From contig JAWZYV010013019.1 in NCBI GenBank assembly GCA_038373885.1, positions 1,736,001-1,800,000 on the forward strand: a stretch of 64,000 bases of DNA, read 5' to 3'. The notes below the pieces were generated by a model that saw only the letters and a program-made list of their open reading frames with translations, was not told the DNA's origin and ran no database searches. A program made the translations under genes and the position numbers. Shown here piece by piece: positions 48,591-59,414 of this stretch. Each line of letters opens with the position of its first letter. Positions within the stretch are counted from its first letter, which is position 1. This DNA comes from Cheiracanthium punctorium (lineage: Eukaryota > Arthropoda > Arachnida > Araneae > Cheiracanthiidae).

Positions 48591-48757
48591 TTACATATAT
48601 ATCTATATAATTCGTTAATTAAATTATTATTAATTATATTTATATGTATAATTAATTAATAATAATTAAATTATATGATTAAATAATATGTACATAATAT
48701 ATATGTGTGTGTACAGGATGTCCCAAAAAGTGGTAGCGGGCTTTAATTCTTTATCTA

Positions 48758-50262
48758 CACTCATGTCCATAAATTAAGGATAATTCAGAATCACACAGAA
48801 ATTGATCTCTAAAATAAAAATTTCACCTGTCGAATGATCACACACATCTTGAAGAAGAATATGCAAATTACAGGAAACCACCAGATGGCGTGGATGGTAC
48901 ATCACAATGACGAGAGTGTAAGAGAGGGGTATATAAGGAATGGTGGCAAAGAAGTAAAATTGTTCACAAGCGCTGTGAAAGCCTTTCAGTGCAAAAACCG
49001 CATAGTTATGGCACAAAGGAGGCATTTGGATGATGTTTTACGTGGCAGAATTATCGGACGACTGGAATGTGGACGTACCCAGCTGGAAGTATTCGAGGAA
49101 CTTGGAATCGCCCAGAGTGTCATCTCCAGGCTTTGGCAACGATTCCAAGATGATGATAATGTGAGTAGACGTTACAGCACAGGTCGCCCCCGAGTTACAA
49201 CGCCGAATGAGGACCGCTATTTGGCAGTTACTGCCAAAAGAAATAGACGGAGTACAGCATCAGACCTGTCTCGTCAGCTCTCTTCAGCTACCGGTACGAC
49301 AGTTTCAAGGCAGACCGTGTACAGACGCTTAGGGCACATTGGTCTATATGCTCGTAGGCCTGTCAGATGTGTTCCACTTACCGCAACTCACTGTCGCCTG
49401 CGATTAACCTGGAGTAGAGAGCATGCATTGTGGACACCGTAAGAGTGGTCTTGTGTGATGTTTTCCGACGAGTCCAGGTTTATTTTGGAGTCTGATTCTC
49501 GCCGGACATTCATCTGGAGAGCGCCAGGTACCCGTTACCACCAAGAGAACACCATTGAAAGTCACCGTTACGGTGGTGCAGGATGGCTCGTTTGGGGAGG
49601 AATTATTCTTGGTTCCAGAACTGACCTGCATGTTCAGAGTGTAATGATGACAGGCCACATCTATCGGGATGTCATTCTGGAACAACACGTACGTTTGTTT
49701 CGGGGCGCCATGGGTGCTGAATTTGTGTTTATGGATGGCAACGCCCGTCCTCACCGTGCAAACATTGTAGACGAATGCCTTCAATTGGAGGATATCACCC
49801 GTATGCATTGGCCAGCATACTCACCGGACTTGAATCCAATAGAGCATGTGTGGGATATGCTTGGCCGACGAATTGCAGCCCGTCAACCCCCTCCCACCTG
49901 TCTACCGGAACTTCGGAGTGCATTGCTTGATGAGTGGTGTAATATTCCCCCAGATCAGATTGATCATTTGATACTCAGCATGCCTAGGCGTTGTCAGGCC
50001 TGTATTGCATCGTCCGGGAGACATACTCTGTATTAACCATCCTACTAACCATGTTATACTGTTTTTTGTAAATAGGTTCTTTTTTGAAATTTGGTCAAGG
50101 GAGTAAAACTTGCAATTTTTATTAATTATGTCAAACATATAGCATCTTTTTTGCTCTTTACTTTTTGTTTAATAAATAGACTTTACAAATAAGTCAAATT
50201 TGTTTTGCTTCTTTCTCTTTCTTTGCCTGAACTTCATTATCCTTAATTTATGGACATGAGTG
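48758..50262 (+). mobile_element. Tc1-like DNA transposon, 1505 bp, nearly complete
   Basis: The first 26 bases, beginning CACTCATGTCCATAAATTAA, are reverse-complemented at the right end (50237-50262). TA flanks it on both sides (48756-48757, 50263-50264). The length, TA target and single transposase gene on the plus strand are those of an autonomous Tc1-family element. It is inserted in a mariner-type miniature element. Confidence 0.92.
49008..50036 (+). pseudogene. Tc1-family transposase, one stop codon and catalytic Asp missing
   Basis: A 342-codon frame, the usual Tc1 length. It starts at the ATG at 49008, which opens the family-typical MAQRRHLDD; an in-frame ATG at 48834 lies in the terminal region and is not used. 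Residues 1-110 form the paired helix-turn-helix DNA-binding part (SVISRLWQRF, a GRPR hinge, then TVSRQTVYRRL). The DDE domain follows: Asp153 in FSDESR, then FMDGNARPH, then Glu279 in SPDLNPIEHVWD. Codon 145 (49440-49442) is TAA, directly before EWSCVMFSDES, probably from a glutamine codon. In active relatives the second catalytic residue is the Asp just before Asn-Ala-Arg-Pro-His; here that residue is Gly244 (codon 49737-49739), with the correct 34-residue spacing to Glu279. Both defects should inactivate it. No frameshift was found. Confidence 0.9.
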
Positions 50263-50398
50263 TATTAGAGATAAGTGGAAATTGAAAAAAGGTTCCAAAT
50301 AAGGTCGGAAATAAGGCTGCTTTAAGAAAGAAATCCTTTCGTAAATTTACAAACAGTTTTTCGTACAGGAGTCGCTACCATCTTTTGCGGGCACCCTG

Positions 50399-50401
<3 letters not shown>

Positions 50402-50433
<32 letters not shown>
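50402..50433. repeat. TA microsatellite
   Basis: An uninterrupted alternating TA run immediately after the outer mariner-type element. Confidence 0.9.
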
Positions 50434-50436
<3 letters not shown>

Positions 50437-50517
50437 TCGACTGTTCGAGCCTCGTAAGGGGGAGACCCCCCTGAACCCCACTAATATTTTAGTTTCATTA
50501 TTGCCATATTAAAACGG

Positions 50518-50562
50518 TATTAATTGACTATGTCATTTTATCTATCACCCCTTTTTCTTTTT
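50518..50562 (-). repeat. Inverted copy of the repeat at 51470-51515
   Basis: TGACTATGTCATTTTATCTA then TCACCCC is the reverse complement of the GGGGTGAGAGATAAAATGAC-ATAGTCA words at 63057-63095 and 63263-63287, and of 51483-51513. It bounds the copia relic on its left. Confidence 0.6.
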
Positions 50563-50565
50563 CTT

Positions 50566-51000
50566 TTATTCTTCCTTTACATTTATTTCATCGACTGGAA
50601 GTAGGAGGGTTTCCTGATCTTTCCTTGCAATTGTAAAAGTGGGTCGATGATAACTGAAGTAACTTATATAATTTTTAGTATCTATCTTAACGCACCAGAA
50701 ATTTTGCTTTTCGTTGTTTGATATTGTTGAGAGAGCTTCAGGCGAGTAGGGCTGCTGTGTTTCGCTTGGTAACCCTATTGGCGAGTCATCCAGAGTGGAT
50801 AAGAATCCCAGGCTGTTAGGCTTATATTTAAAATTATTCTTTTTTCCACTTTCCCATTCGCTAGCCCAGTGCCCGATGCGTTTACACCTTTTACAAGTTA
50901 TTCTTGATGCATCCTTAATTTTATGAGTCCATGTTTTATGGTTCCATGTTTCGTAATTATCTTTATTCAGAGTTTCAATTCGCCAAGTTCCAGTCGCCAT
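50566..51000 (-). pseudogene. copia-type gag/protease relic
   Basis: The minus-strand frame from the ATG at 51000 begins MATGTWRIETLNKDNYETW, the recognisable start of copia gag proteins. It then jumps by an internal deletion to a zinc knuckle CKRCKRIGHW-ASEW in which the last Cys is Trp (codon 50854-50856). Further on, FLSTLDDSPIG and FWCVKIDTKNY occupy the place of the protease region, whose Asp-Ser-Gly active site is not present. The frame is open but short: most of gag between the N-terminus and the knuckle, and everything after the protease start, is missing. Confidence 0.72.
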
Positions 51001-51067
51001 TTTGAGGATGAATGATGCAGCCTTGAAACGAACGTTAAAAATCAGCAAATAAATAAATTAATCCATC

Positions 51068-51255
51068 TGGTGTCCATAACCTTTTTTTAATGTTAGCAGA
51101 GTTATGGCACAAACATAGTAAGCGTGGGATTTCAACATAACATTTACTTTATTAAATTAGAAAGGAAGAAACAGGCACATCACATAACAAGATATAGAGA
51201 ATTCAGGAGGATAAAACACTGCACAGTAATAAAATAAACAATTCAATATTCAACA
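51068..51255 (-). mobile_element. Putative copia 5' LTR and primer-binding site
   Basis: Upstream of the gag relic on the minus strand, GGTTATGGACACC (51070-51082) resembles the copia primer-binding site. Before it, a segment ending CTAACA and beginning TGTTGAATATTG (51255 to 51091) has LTR-like TG...CA ends, a TATA-like stretch and AATAAA. The 165-bp length and boundaries are inferred, because no second LTR is present to compare. Confidence 0.4.
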
Positions 51256-51289
51256 ATTTTCTTAAACTGTTGAAATTTTTATGATTGTA

Positions 51290-51521
51290 ACCTGTTTATA
51301 GAAAAATACATGTGATGCATATTTTACACCTTACGAAATATTTTAACAATAGATTAAAGCTACTGTGAACTAATAGCATTTAAATATATGTAAAATACTC
51401 AATATATATTATGTCGCATACTTTTATGTCGCATTTTTAAGTCGCATTTTTGGGACACATTTTTCGGACAATTTTCAATAAAAGGAGTGAGAGATAAAAT
51501 GACATAGTTATTAATATATTT
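51290..51521 (+). repeat. Dispersed repeat with GTCGCATTTTT and GAGAGATAAAATGACATAG
   Basis: TTTATAGAAAAATACATG, GTGATGCATATTTTA, ACGAAATATTTTAACA, GTGAACTAATAGCATTTAAA and GAGAGATAAAATGACATAG occur in the same order at 62993-63290. It is one copy of a repeat family that is also present in inverted form at 50518-50562. Confidence 0.65.
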
Positions 51522-52395
51522 CCCTCTAAATACAATCGATCAGTGCATATATAACTATTCAACAAGACTTGCCAATTAGGTCTTTAAAACTGCACTGTTA
51601 AGAGACACCAATTGTTAAAAGCTATATATTAATGTAGAGCAATCTGTTAAAGGGCAACTATTTAATTACAAGAATCCTCTTTAAATATTTTTAATTTTCA
51701 CCTCTACAGGAATGTCTGATTTTGAAATGTATAACAGAGTAGCTTCTCATTAATGAACGTCTAGCTCCAAAAAACATTGACGATGAAATATAAATCCATT
51801 TTAATTAAAAAAGTCGTTTAAAGAAAAGACTTTTCTCAGTGCTTCCAAAATGCATTACTTTAAAAAAAGCCGTATGTCAAACACTTCTAGCTCATTTATG
51901 ACGGACAAAAACTCATTCTTAAGTATCAAAGTTTTCACAAATATTCATATATGAATCAGCTTAAAGACATCTCATTTTCACTAAGCTGATGCATAACATC
52001 ATATATTTTACACAAAGCTGCGATTATAGTAATGAAAGTCGAGTGTTCACCAAAGGGAAATCCCGCTGCCATTTTTTTTTAGGAAGTTCTTGATTTTCAG
52101 TTCATTGATTCCTCCATATTTATTCAAGGACTTCGTTTTTTTTTCTTCTTCTTTTTTCCCAGTTTCCGCTAACATTAAATAAGCACACTCATTGACGACA
52201 AAGATAACACCTACTCTTGTCCTATGTCTTTTTTAATCATTCTGTGTTTATATAACTACAAACAGTGACAAACTAGATGTACAGCTGCGAAAACTCCCAA
52301 TTGTACTTTATTCGTACCGTCGGTCGTCGTACAACAAAGTTACATACATACACTTTAATTTACTATACATGAAATTTGCATAAATTTTAAATACA
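51522..52395. other. Intergenic DNA, nothing recognised
   Basis: No gene or complete element is supported. Confidence 0.4.
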
Positions 52396-52397
52396 TA

Positions 52398-53541
52398 GGG
52401 GAAGGTGGGCCATAATGATCCTAGTGGGTAAAAAAATCCACATATGTTTTCATAGATACAGGTAGCGCTATCTACCGGGTAACACATAAACTAGTTGTTC
52501 CAAGTAAAGAAAAAGCAGTGACAGTATTCAAGCGGTCAGGCGCGTAGCCAGGAAAATTTTTCGGGGGGGGGGGGTATATGAACTTATATGTGTATAAATA
52601 GACAGAATTTCCTGACCAATCCAAACATTTCGGGGGGGGGGATATATCCCGATATCCCTCCCCTGGCTACGCCCCTGCAAGCGGTCACAGTATTTCTCGT
52701 CTAAATAGAATTCTTTGAAAAATTGGGTTTTATAACGTGTTTTATAAAGTAAGCACCAACTTATTTTAATATGCAGCCTTTCATGTACAGAATTATCACT
52801 TGGTTTTCAAAATGGAGTTTTTTTTTTTAGATGGGAATTACATTTGCTAAGTTTGATACGATTTTCGGCGTCATCCAGTAATATGACCTAAAATGGGCAG
52901 CCATATTGCCGAGTAAAAGGATCCATCGACTGAAGAAACTCCAGTACTGGGTCATAGCCATCATGGCACCCTTCAACCGTTCGCAAAATGCGTGACTCCC
53001 CATTCAATTATTTAATTTATTTCTGCATTTATTGAAGACGATAAATTTTGAATTATAATTTTGAAATATTGCATTTTATAGTTTGTGATATTTTTTTAAT
53101 TTAAAATTTTCATAAAATAAATTTTGTATACTAATTGATTATAAAACCTTTTTTTTTTGTTATGTACAGTCATAATTACTTAAAAATCTTTCATTTTGCC
53201 GATAAAAAATAATTTACGATTATTTTCAAATGAAGAATCATTTTACCCTTTGCTGAGAGTAAAATGATCCTTTGGACATTTTCTTAAAATCCTATTTTTT
53301 TCATTACACTACATAATTTTAAAATATTATTAAAATATGTTTATGATGCAAAGTATAGTGTAAAATATGATAGTAAAAAGCCAAGAACTTTTAATTATTG
53401 CATTAAACCAACATTAATTATTGCATTAAACCTTTACCCCACCCACAAAATTGCATTAATAACATTATTAATTGCATTAAACCTTTATGTTATTTTATGC
53501 AAGTTTTCCCTTTAAGGGTATCACTTTGGGTCACCTTCCCC
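52398..53541. mobile_element. TA-flanked mariner-like MITE containing a hAT MITE
   Basis: Left end GGGGAAGGTGGGCCATAATG then ATCC; right end, reverse-complemented, GGGGAAGGTGACCCAAAGTG then ATACC. TA flanks both sides (52396-52397, 53542-53543). The interior repeats ATGATCC-like and AAAATGATCCTTTG words (53260-53275) but carries no transposase. A hAT element (52537-52677) lies within. Confidence 0.7.
52537..52677. mobile_element. hAT-type MITE, 141 bp
   Basis: Left end CAGGCGCGTAGCCAGG and right end CCTGGCTACGCCCCTG are inverted with one mismatch. The 8-bp word CAAGCGGT lies directly outside both ends (52529-52536, 52678-52685), the hAT duplication length. Two G runs of 9 or more lie inside. 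A truncated relative is at 34984-35074. Confidence 0.88.
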
Positions 53542-53543
53542 TA

Positions 53544-54558
53544 CCAAAATTTCTTTTTTCTAACAGTAACACCAAACTTTCACTTCATATTTAAAAACTT
53601 TAGTTCATTTTAACCCTGATTACCAATTTCCAATACATTGGAACAAGAATTGATGGTTCATGACCTTTAAAATTCCTCTTCTCCCATATTGAAATATTTT
53701 TTCATATTTTAATTCACACTTCATTTAATATTCATATTCAGAAAATAATTTTTGCCTTACAATTAGAATTAAACAGCCTGAACATAATTGACTATTATCA
53801 ATTTTCAAATAGAATATTAATTAAGAATTATGATATTAATATTCGAAAAAATATGAATATGAATATAAAAATTTTTATAATAATTCTTATCATATCTCGT
53901 ATTATCCTTATCATTCCATACCCAGACGATTAGCAGCCGCCCTGAAAGTAAAAGTATGCAACTACATATTAAATATAGCTGTATTTTGTCATATTACGAC
54001 GATTAATTTTGACAATAGTTTAGAAAAACTGAATTGTCTAAAAATGTCTCCTTTCAACTTTTCAAATTCACACTTGATATTTATTTATATTAACAATTTT
54101 CAAACATATTATTAGTTGCACACCATGTAAGGGGACGAAAGCTACAAATTACTAATTTACATCATTAAAAATGTTGCATACCGAAGAAGTTCGGACAGAA
54201 GAGCATATCCTCTCAAAACTTCTGCGTCCTACTTTTAGTTTTAAGATGATTGCTTGCTTGATTTTTAGTCCAAAAATTCTGGGATGGTAATATTTCGAAG
54301 TTTTTTTAAGCGTTATAATTTTGTGACTTTTTCAAAGAACACAAAATATTAATGCTAATACAATCAACTAACCATCCCCACGCACAAAATTGCATTAATC
54401 TATCTATGGGTTTACATGACATACAACATGATGCATAATTATTTACTATAATATTAAAAAAAAAAAAAAAAAAAAACACGCCATTCAATATCAATTTTTT
54501 AAATCATGTATAGGAATAATTTCTTCTTGCAAGCCGTAATTATTAGTCTTGAAACATT
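53544..54558. other. AT-rich DNA with a repeat fragment and poly-A
   Basis: CGCACAAAATTGCATTAATC (54372 on) repeats the fragment at 30020. A run of about 22 A bases lies at 54455-54476, possibly the tail of a retrotransposed sequence. No gene is supported. Confidence 0.4.
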
Positions 54559-54840
54559 TCATCGTCCGAGTATAAAATTACCACAGCTTAGCTCTTTTAA
54601 AAATATAAATAAGCGCGCACGTGCTCTTAAATCACTTATATAATTAATTTTCAAGGCTTGATTAATTAATTGTGTACCGAGTCCTTGTATATCATTAATC
54701 ACGTCTCTCCAATCAATAAATTCCAATGTATCATTTTCATCAACCGGTTCTAGATTGTTCTTTTTAGTGTATAATTTGGCGCAGATAGCTGGAGTAAGAC
54801 AGTAAATTTCAGTTTTATGAATGAAAGTCTGTTCGTTCAT
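54559..54840 (-). CDS. Unrecognised 93-codon ORF, possible exon or relic
   Basis: The minus-strand frame starts at ATG 54840 and ends at TGA 54559-54561. I do not recognise it. Its composition is less biased than the surrounding AT-rich frames: it has acidic and basic residues in balance and an internal helical-looking stretch ending DLRARARLFIFLKELSCGNF. No signal peptide or membrane segment is visible. In frame, a stop lies only 6 codons upstream of the ATG, so it is not an obvious part of a longer open exon on that side. It could be a short host exon, a small gene, a fragment of a transposon or endogenised protein, or chance. Confidence 0.25.
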   Translation of the reverse strand: MNEQTFIHKTEIYCLTPAICAKLYTKKNNLEPVDENDTLEFIDWRDVINDIQGLGTQLINQALKINYISDLRARARLFIFLKELSCGNFILGR

Positions 54841-57513
54841 ATGTGGTAATCCACTTTAAATTGCTGCGATGTACCTATCATTGTTTTTCCATGAAACATA
54901 TGGCAAATGCATATCAAGACTTTGAATTTATAAATTAGAAAGCAATAGCTTTTATCGTATTCAGTTATAAGATGTTTTATAGCTTTCTGAGGATGTTTAG
55001 ACTTTTAGTGTCACATTTATGAAACAAAAATTTTCATAAAAATATTATGCATCAATACGTATAACTTTTTTATTAAATTTGTATTGCGTTTGTATATATG
55101 CAATAAAAACACAAATATAATGCAAATCATATAAATTTTGCAATATGTATGCACTATTTCATAAACGTAACTCAGATTTTCATTATTCTACTGATAGAAA
55201 AATAATCCGATATATTATAAATAGAAGTCTTCTATCTTTCATTCTTTTATAATATTCTACGGTTTTCAATTTTTTTAAATAAAAATGTTTGATCGGCTAC
55301 AGTTCCTGTTTAGATTTCTTACTTCAGCGAGGAGTTCGATAATGGAAATTTTCTTAGTTCAACAATGATAGGCTTATTAAATTAGTGAGTAAAACATGGC
55401 AGTCTTCAAAAGGTTTCCTGAAAATTGCTTTCTTTTGTGAACGCAATGAGTGTTTTAAAAGCTCAAGCACAAAATCTTAAGTTAATTTTATACTTACATG
55501 CGCATATTTTAATTGGAAAGAATGGCATTATTTTTTACCCATATCAACTAAAATAAATTGCTCTGTGCCCCCTCCCAAAGGAAAAATGCACCAAAAGTAG
55601 AGTGTTTGAGTTCTAATTGCAGCATTCACAAAGTAAAGATACCGTTTTACTCCGATGAATTGCTAAATGACATTGCAGACTGAAAATTTTAGCATTTGTT
55701 GCCAAAGACTAAGGTGGTGTCTCAAAAGTAAAAAAAAATAAAATTACTTTTCACCTGGCGTTAATTTATGTTAGTGGTCATTCGACAGCTATATTTAACT
55801 CCTGGAAATAATACTTTAGCTAGAATTTTTCTATAATGCATGCGTGGCTGTTTCTAGTGAAAGTTACCCCTCACCATTTTCTATATCACTTTCTACGACA
55901 CTTTAAAATTCTTTCTCTGGAAGTGTCACGTAATTAGTGGATGACCCCTAAAAGACTAAAATATTGATAATTTCACAATGCGGTACCAATCAGTTTAATA
56001 AAAACTAAACATGTTACCTTCACGAGTTCAAATGCGTATAATTGCCATTTTCCAACAAAGAGATCATTATTTTATTTTTATCCTTTTATAGTTGGTCCCC
56101 TAAAGTAAAGATTTTTTTCTCTAATAATGTCGCCAACACAGCAGGTAAAGTGGTGTAAGTCATCAAATTTAACATTACATATCTCTCTCAGCATTTCACT
56201 TAGATACATGTTATTTTTTAAATTAATTTTCTTAGATACAGAGCAACATTATTCTAAATAAAAGTGATAGGAAATGAGGGGATGAGCAAAAAAAAAATTG
56301 CATTATACAGCCCCTTGTAAAAAGATTGCCATATCTACTCTTTATTTGAAAGCTACTCTTTATTTGACGAGCTTTATTTGATCACTTATGGTTTAAAAGA
56401 TTCTCGCTTTTTAACATCTATTTTGAATTATCTGGTATAGTTGAAAACGAACCTTCCGGAATCGCTATTAGATTCAACCATTCTGTGCATTGTGGTAAGG
56501 AGGTTTTCTTGAAGTTAAACTAAATATTGATACAGTCCTCAAATGAAAATCCCTCGATTTTCGCCATACGAAATGCAATTACATTTTATATATGAAGCGA
56601 GTATGTCTCAAGAAAACGATAGATGCAAAAAACAGTTTATATTGAAAATTTTAATGCTAAGTATATATAGTATATACTACATATGTACACGTTACCTCAA
56701 AAAATTTAAATTTTTATCATTTGATTTGGTTTGCGGGATTAAGGCCGATTATCGAAACGAGGTATCTAGGTCGAAAGAGGGGTGCCCTTTGTGCGATCTT
56801 TCTAAGGAGTCCTAAACCGTATTACGAGAAGTTTCGGAAAAAAACCAACCTTTTTCAAGAACGAGATAAAGTTTATCATTCATGAATGTTCATAAAGTTT
56901 ATCATTCATGAATGCTATACGATTTTGTGCAGAGAAACTGCAATTCGTTGCCTTTTGCAACAAATCAGGCACGTTGTTAATGAAAAATTAATTGAATTCA
57001 ACCACAAATCCTAGTAAACTTAAAACATGAATATATATTTTAGGTTGGTAAGAGTAACATAAAGAAAAGCAATGGGGGGGGAAGTTTTATTAGCCATATA
57101 ATTTTTAATTATTATGGTATGGTTTTAATTTTTATGCTATTATTAAACTATGCGATTATTAAACATGGTCACATTGATGCATTATCATACAATAAGCTTC
57201 ACATCTCTTACCGATGGATTTCGCGTTCAGCTAAGTTAAACGTGTGATAGTACTTGATCTAGTAAGAAGAAACTAACAGTTTTGCGTGACATTTTATATA
57301 AAATGATCCTCTAACCTAGATATATGGACATAATTTAATAGTTTAAATTATTTAATGTTTAATTTTATACGTGCAAATTGCATATAACATTTCGAAAATA
57401 CGTTTCTTATTATTAATTTATATCTTTTTTGTTTATTTGATTGATTTTTAGCGTGTCTTATTAGTTACTTTTTAAGTTCCTGAACCGATTTGAGTCGTTT
57501 AAATATTTCCATT
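54841..57513. other. AT-rich intergenic DNA with SINE tail
   Basis: Only the family-B SINE tail at 56776-56815 and a 24-bp tandem (GTTTATCATTCATGAATG twice at 56870-56915) are identified. No gene is supported. Confidence 0.4.
56776..56815 (-). repeat. SINE family B tail fragment
   Basis: AGAGGGGTGCCCTTTGTGCG then TCTTTCTAAGGAGTCCTAA matches the tail of the copy at 19301-19505 in the same orientation. Confidence 0.45.
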
Positions 57514-57521
57514 CTCTAATA

Positions 57522-57832
57522 CAGCGGTTTCCAATCGTTTAATATTTTGCCCCCCCCCCCCAAAAAAAAGAATAACTTACGTTGGCGCCATCCTACTGGC
57601 ATCCCTCTGCATATATGCAGTTTTTTATTTTTCCACAAAGAACACTTAGTCGCCTTTTCTTCAATATAATGTTATAGGTAAAGTTTGAATAAACATTTTA
57701 AGCGAAAAAAAAAATTTTTTTTGGAGCAAAATTAAAAAGAAGATGCGATATGAATAAGATGATTTTTTAAAACATGCAGTATAGCTTGCTTCTTGTCTGT
57801 TTTACTCGTTTCCCACCGTTTGAGAACTACTG
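57522..57832. mobile_element. hAT-type MITE, 311 bp
   Basis: Left end CAGCGGTTTCCAATCGTTTA and right end, reverse-complemented, CAGTAGTTCTCAAACGGTGG are of the CAGNGGTTCCCAACC type known from hAT elements. Flanks CTCTAATA and CTCTAAGC agree in 6 of 8 bases, consistent with a decayed 8-bp duplication. A G/C run lies just inside the left end. No coding capacity. Confidence 0.65.
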
Positions 57833-57840
57833 CTCTAAGC

Positions 57841-58871
57841 AATACTGTCGTGTGACATGGTATTTGAACCACAGGCTTAACAGATTTTACATTTTTATGA
57901 CACAACATAAATTCTTCTATACTCCATTTTTTAAAGCCCATGATCCAATAACTTAACACATCTTATTTCTTACTCCTTTAACCTGTTGGGATCTCAAATT
58001 CCTATTTCCATGATTAACTTACTTTCATATTCTAGCAAGAATACGTTTTATTTTTTCTTTCAGCTTTCAATATTTCCATGCATTCTTCAAACGTTGGAAA
58101 AAGAAAATTCTTTCTTCTTTATTATTATTTTTTCTTTTTCTTCGCTCTCTTAAAAAATGTTTGACCAGCTGCGTTCATGTGACCTCAGTCTTTACTCGAA
58201 ATACTTCTCGATAATGGAAATACTTAGATATCAACACGAAAGTGCTTTATTAAATAAAGTGGGCAAAAATGTAACGTAACAGAAAAACCTTTCTTATTTA
58301 AAAAAAATCCACTATTAGCTGTACCGATCGACTAGCTGAAAGTTGTCCTGCAAGTCATCGATTATCATTTTGAGATTTTTCGATAAAATTAAAAACGTTA
58401 TGATTAGCTCGAATTAAATAATATTGGCTTAACTGAACCTTGAGATTGAGCAAATAAAAGAACAGTGATTTTTTATAGAAGTATTATAATTTAAGTCAAA
58501 AATAAGTATGAAGTCTCTTCAAATTAAAGAATGATATAAACATCCATTCTATAATTGAACATTGACATATGTAGAATGATATAAACTTAAACTATAAGCG
58601 TAAGTCTAATCAGCTTTTTTTGTGAATAAAAACACAAAATCTTTTTCAGGTTTGGAGTTTTCAATTAATTAATCATTTATTTATTTGATAGAGGGGAGTG
58701 TATTATACGCATGTAGCTTTAAACGATGCATTCGGTGACGTAAGCTATCCCATCATGGCAAATAAACAAACCAGCTTGCCTATTCTTGAAGTCTGAACTC
58801 TTTAAAATTTGCTTGTTTGGTGAAACTACCTTTGTACAGGCATCTTGTAATAATTGGAAAGATATACCAAA
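57841..58871. other. AT-rich intergenic DNA
   Basis: A segment at about 58145-58260 (TGTTTGACCAGCTGCG, TCGATAATGGAAAT, TATTAAATAAAGTGGG) resembles 55290-55400 and 61985-62100, suggesting an old three-copy dispersed repeat. No gene is supported. Confidence 0.4.
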
Positions 58872-58875
58872 TTAA

Positions 58876-59305
58876 CCCTTTAAGGCACAGTGTAACTAGT
58901 CTGACATTTTTACTGTTTTGATTCACGAAGAATAATTTTGATATCAATAAAATAATTAAGGAGGACTTAGTTACAAGAGAATCCTTTTCTATTTAGCGTA
59001 AAATTTCCCCAAAAAATTATCGATTATTTGTAAAATGAATGTCAGAATCATTTTTATCAGAATCGGCATCTGCTGAGATCTGGAGAATGTGATGAAGATA
59101 TACGTCGATATAGAAGAAAAAACTTGATAGACTTAGAAACTAGACGGGCAGTGCGGCACCGCACAGACAGCTGTGTCAAAAATGTTCTTGAGGTCTGTGG
59201 CACGCAATGGGTAATTCGATCGTCCGCCATGTTGCTGGTAGTTAAATCGAGCGATGGCAACGGCTGCACTTTTTCGTCATTGGGAAATGGCTGCGCTTCA
59301 AAGGG
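58876..59305. mobile_element. TTAA-type element (piggyBac-like), long form
   Basis: TTAA (58872-58875) then CCCTTTAAGGCACAG on the left; GCGCTTCAAAGGG then ATAA on the right. The left 240 bp match the long form at 11623 and 62154 (CACGAAGAATA, GAGAATCCTTT, ATCAGAATCGGCATCTGCTG). The right half is a single family arm from the centre GTGCGGCACCGCACAGAC through CGATCGTCCGCCATGTTGCT. The left arm of the palindrome is lost. Confidence 0.65.
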
Positions 59306-59414
59306 ATAAATCATAAGAATAGATGTCGTCACTAACTGTTTTTCTTTGATAATTCCACACAAAAACATGGCTTGAAATTTTGCTTTTCCCTGAATGTACT
59401 GTTTCTAAGCAATA

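Larger units (their letters stand above)
48714..50398. mobile_element. Mariner-type MITE split by a Tc1 element
   Basis: Left end CAGGATGTCCCAAAAAGTGG then TAGCGGG; right end, reverse-complemented, CAGGGTGCCCGCAAAAGATGG then TAGCGAC. TA lies outside both (48712-48713, 50399-50400). These are the termini of mariner-type elements with a CAGGGTGTCCC start. Excluding the inner Tc1 element (48758-50262) and one TA, the outer element is about 180 bp. Confidence 0.7.

Noticed and set aside
48834..49007. Upstream in-frame ATG as the transposase start
   Set aside because: The extra 58 codons lie in the terminal and subterminal region of the element and do not match the family; the ATG at 49008 gives the usual protein length.
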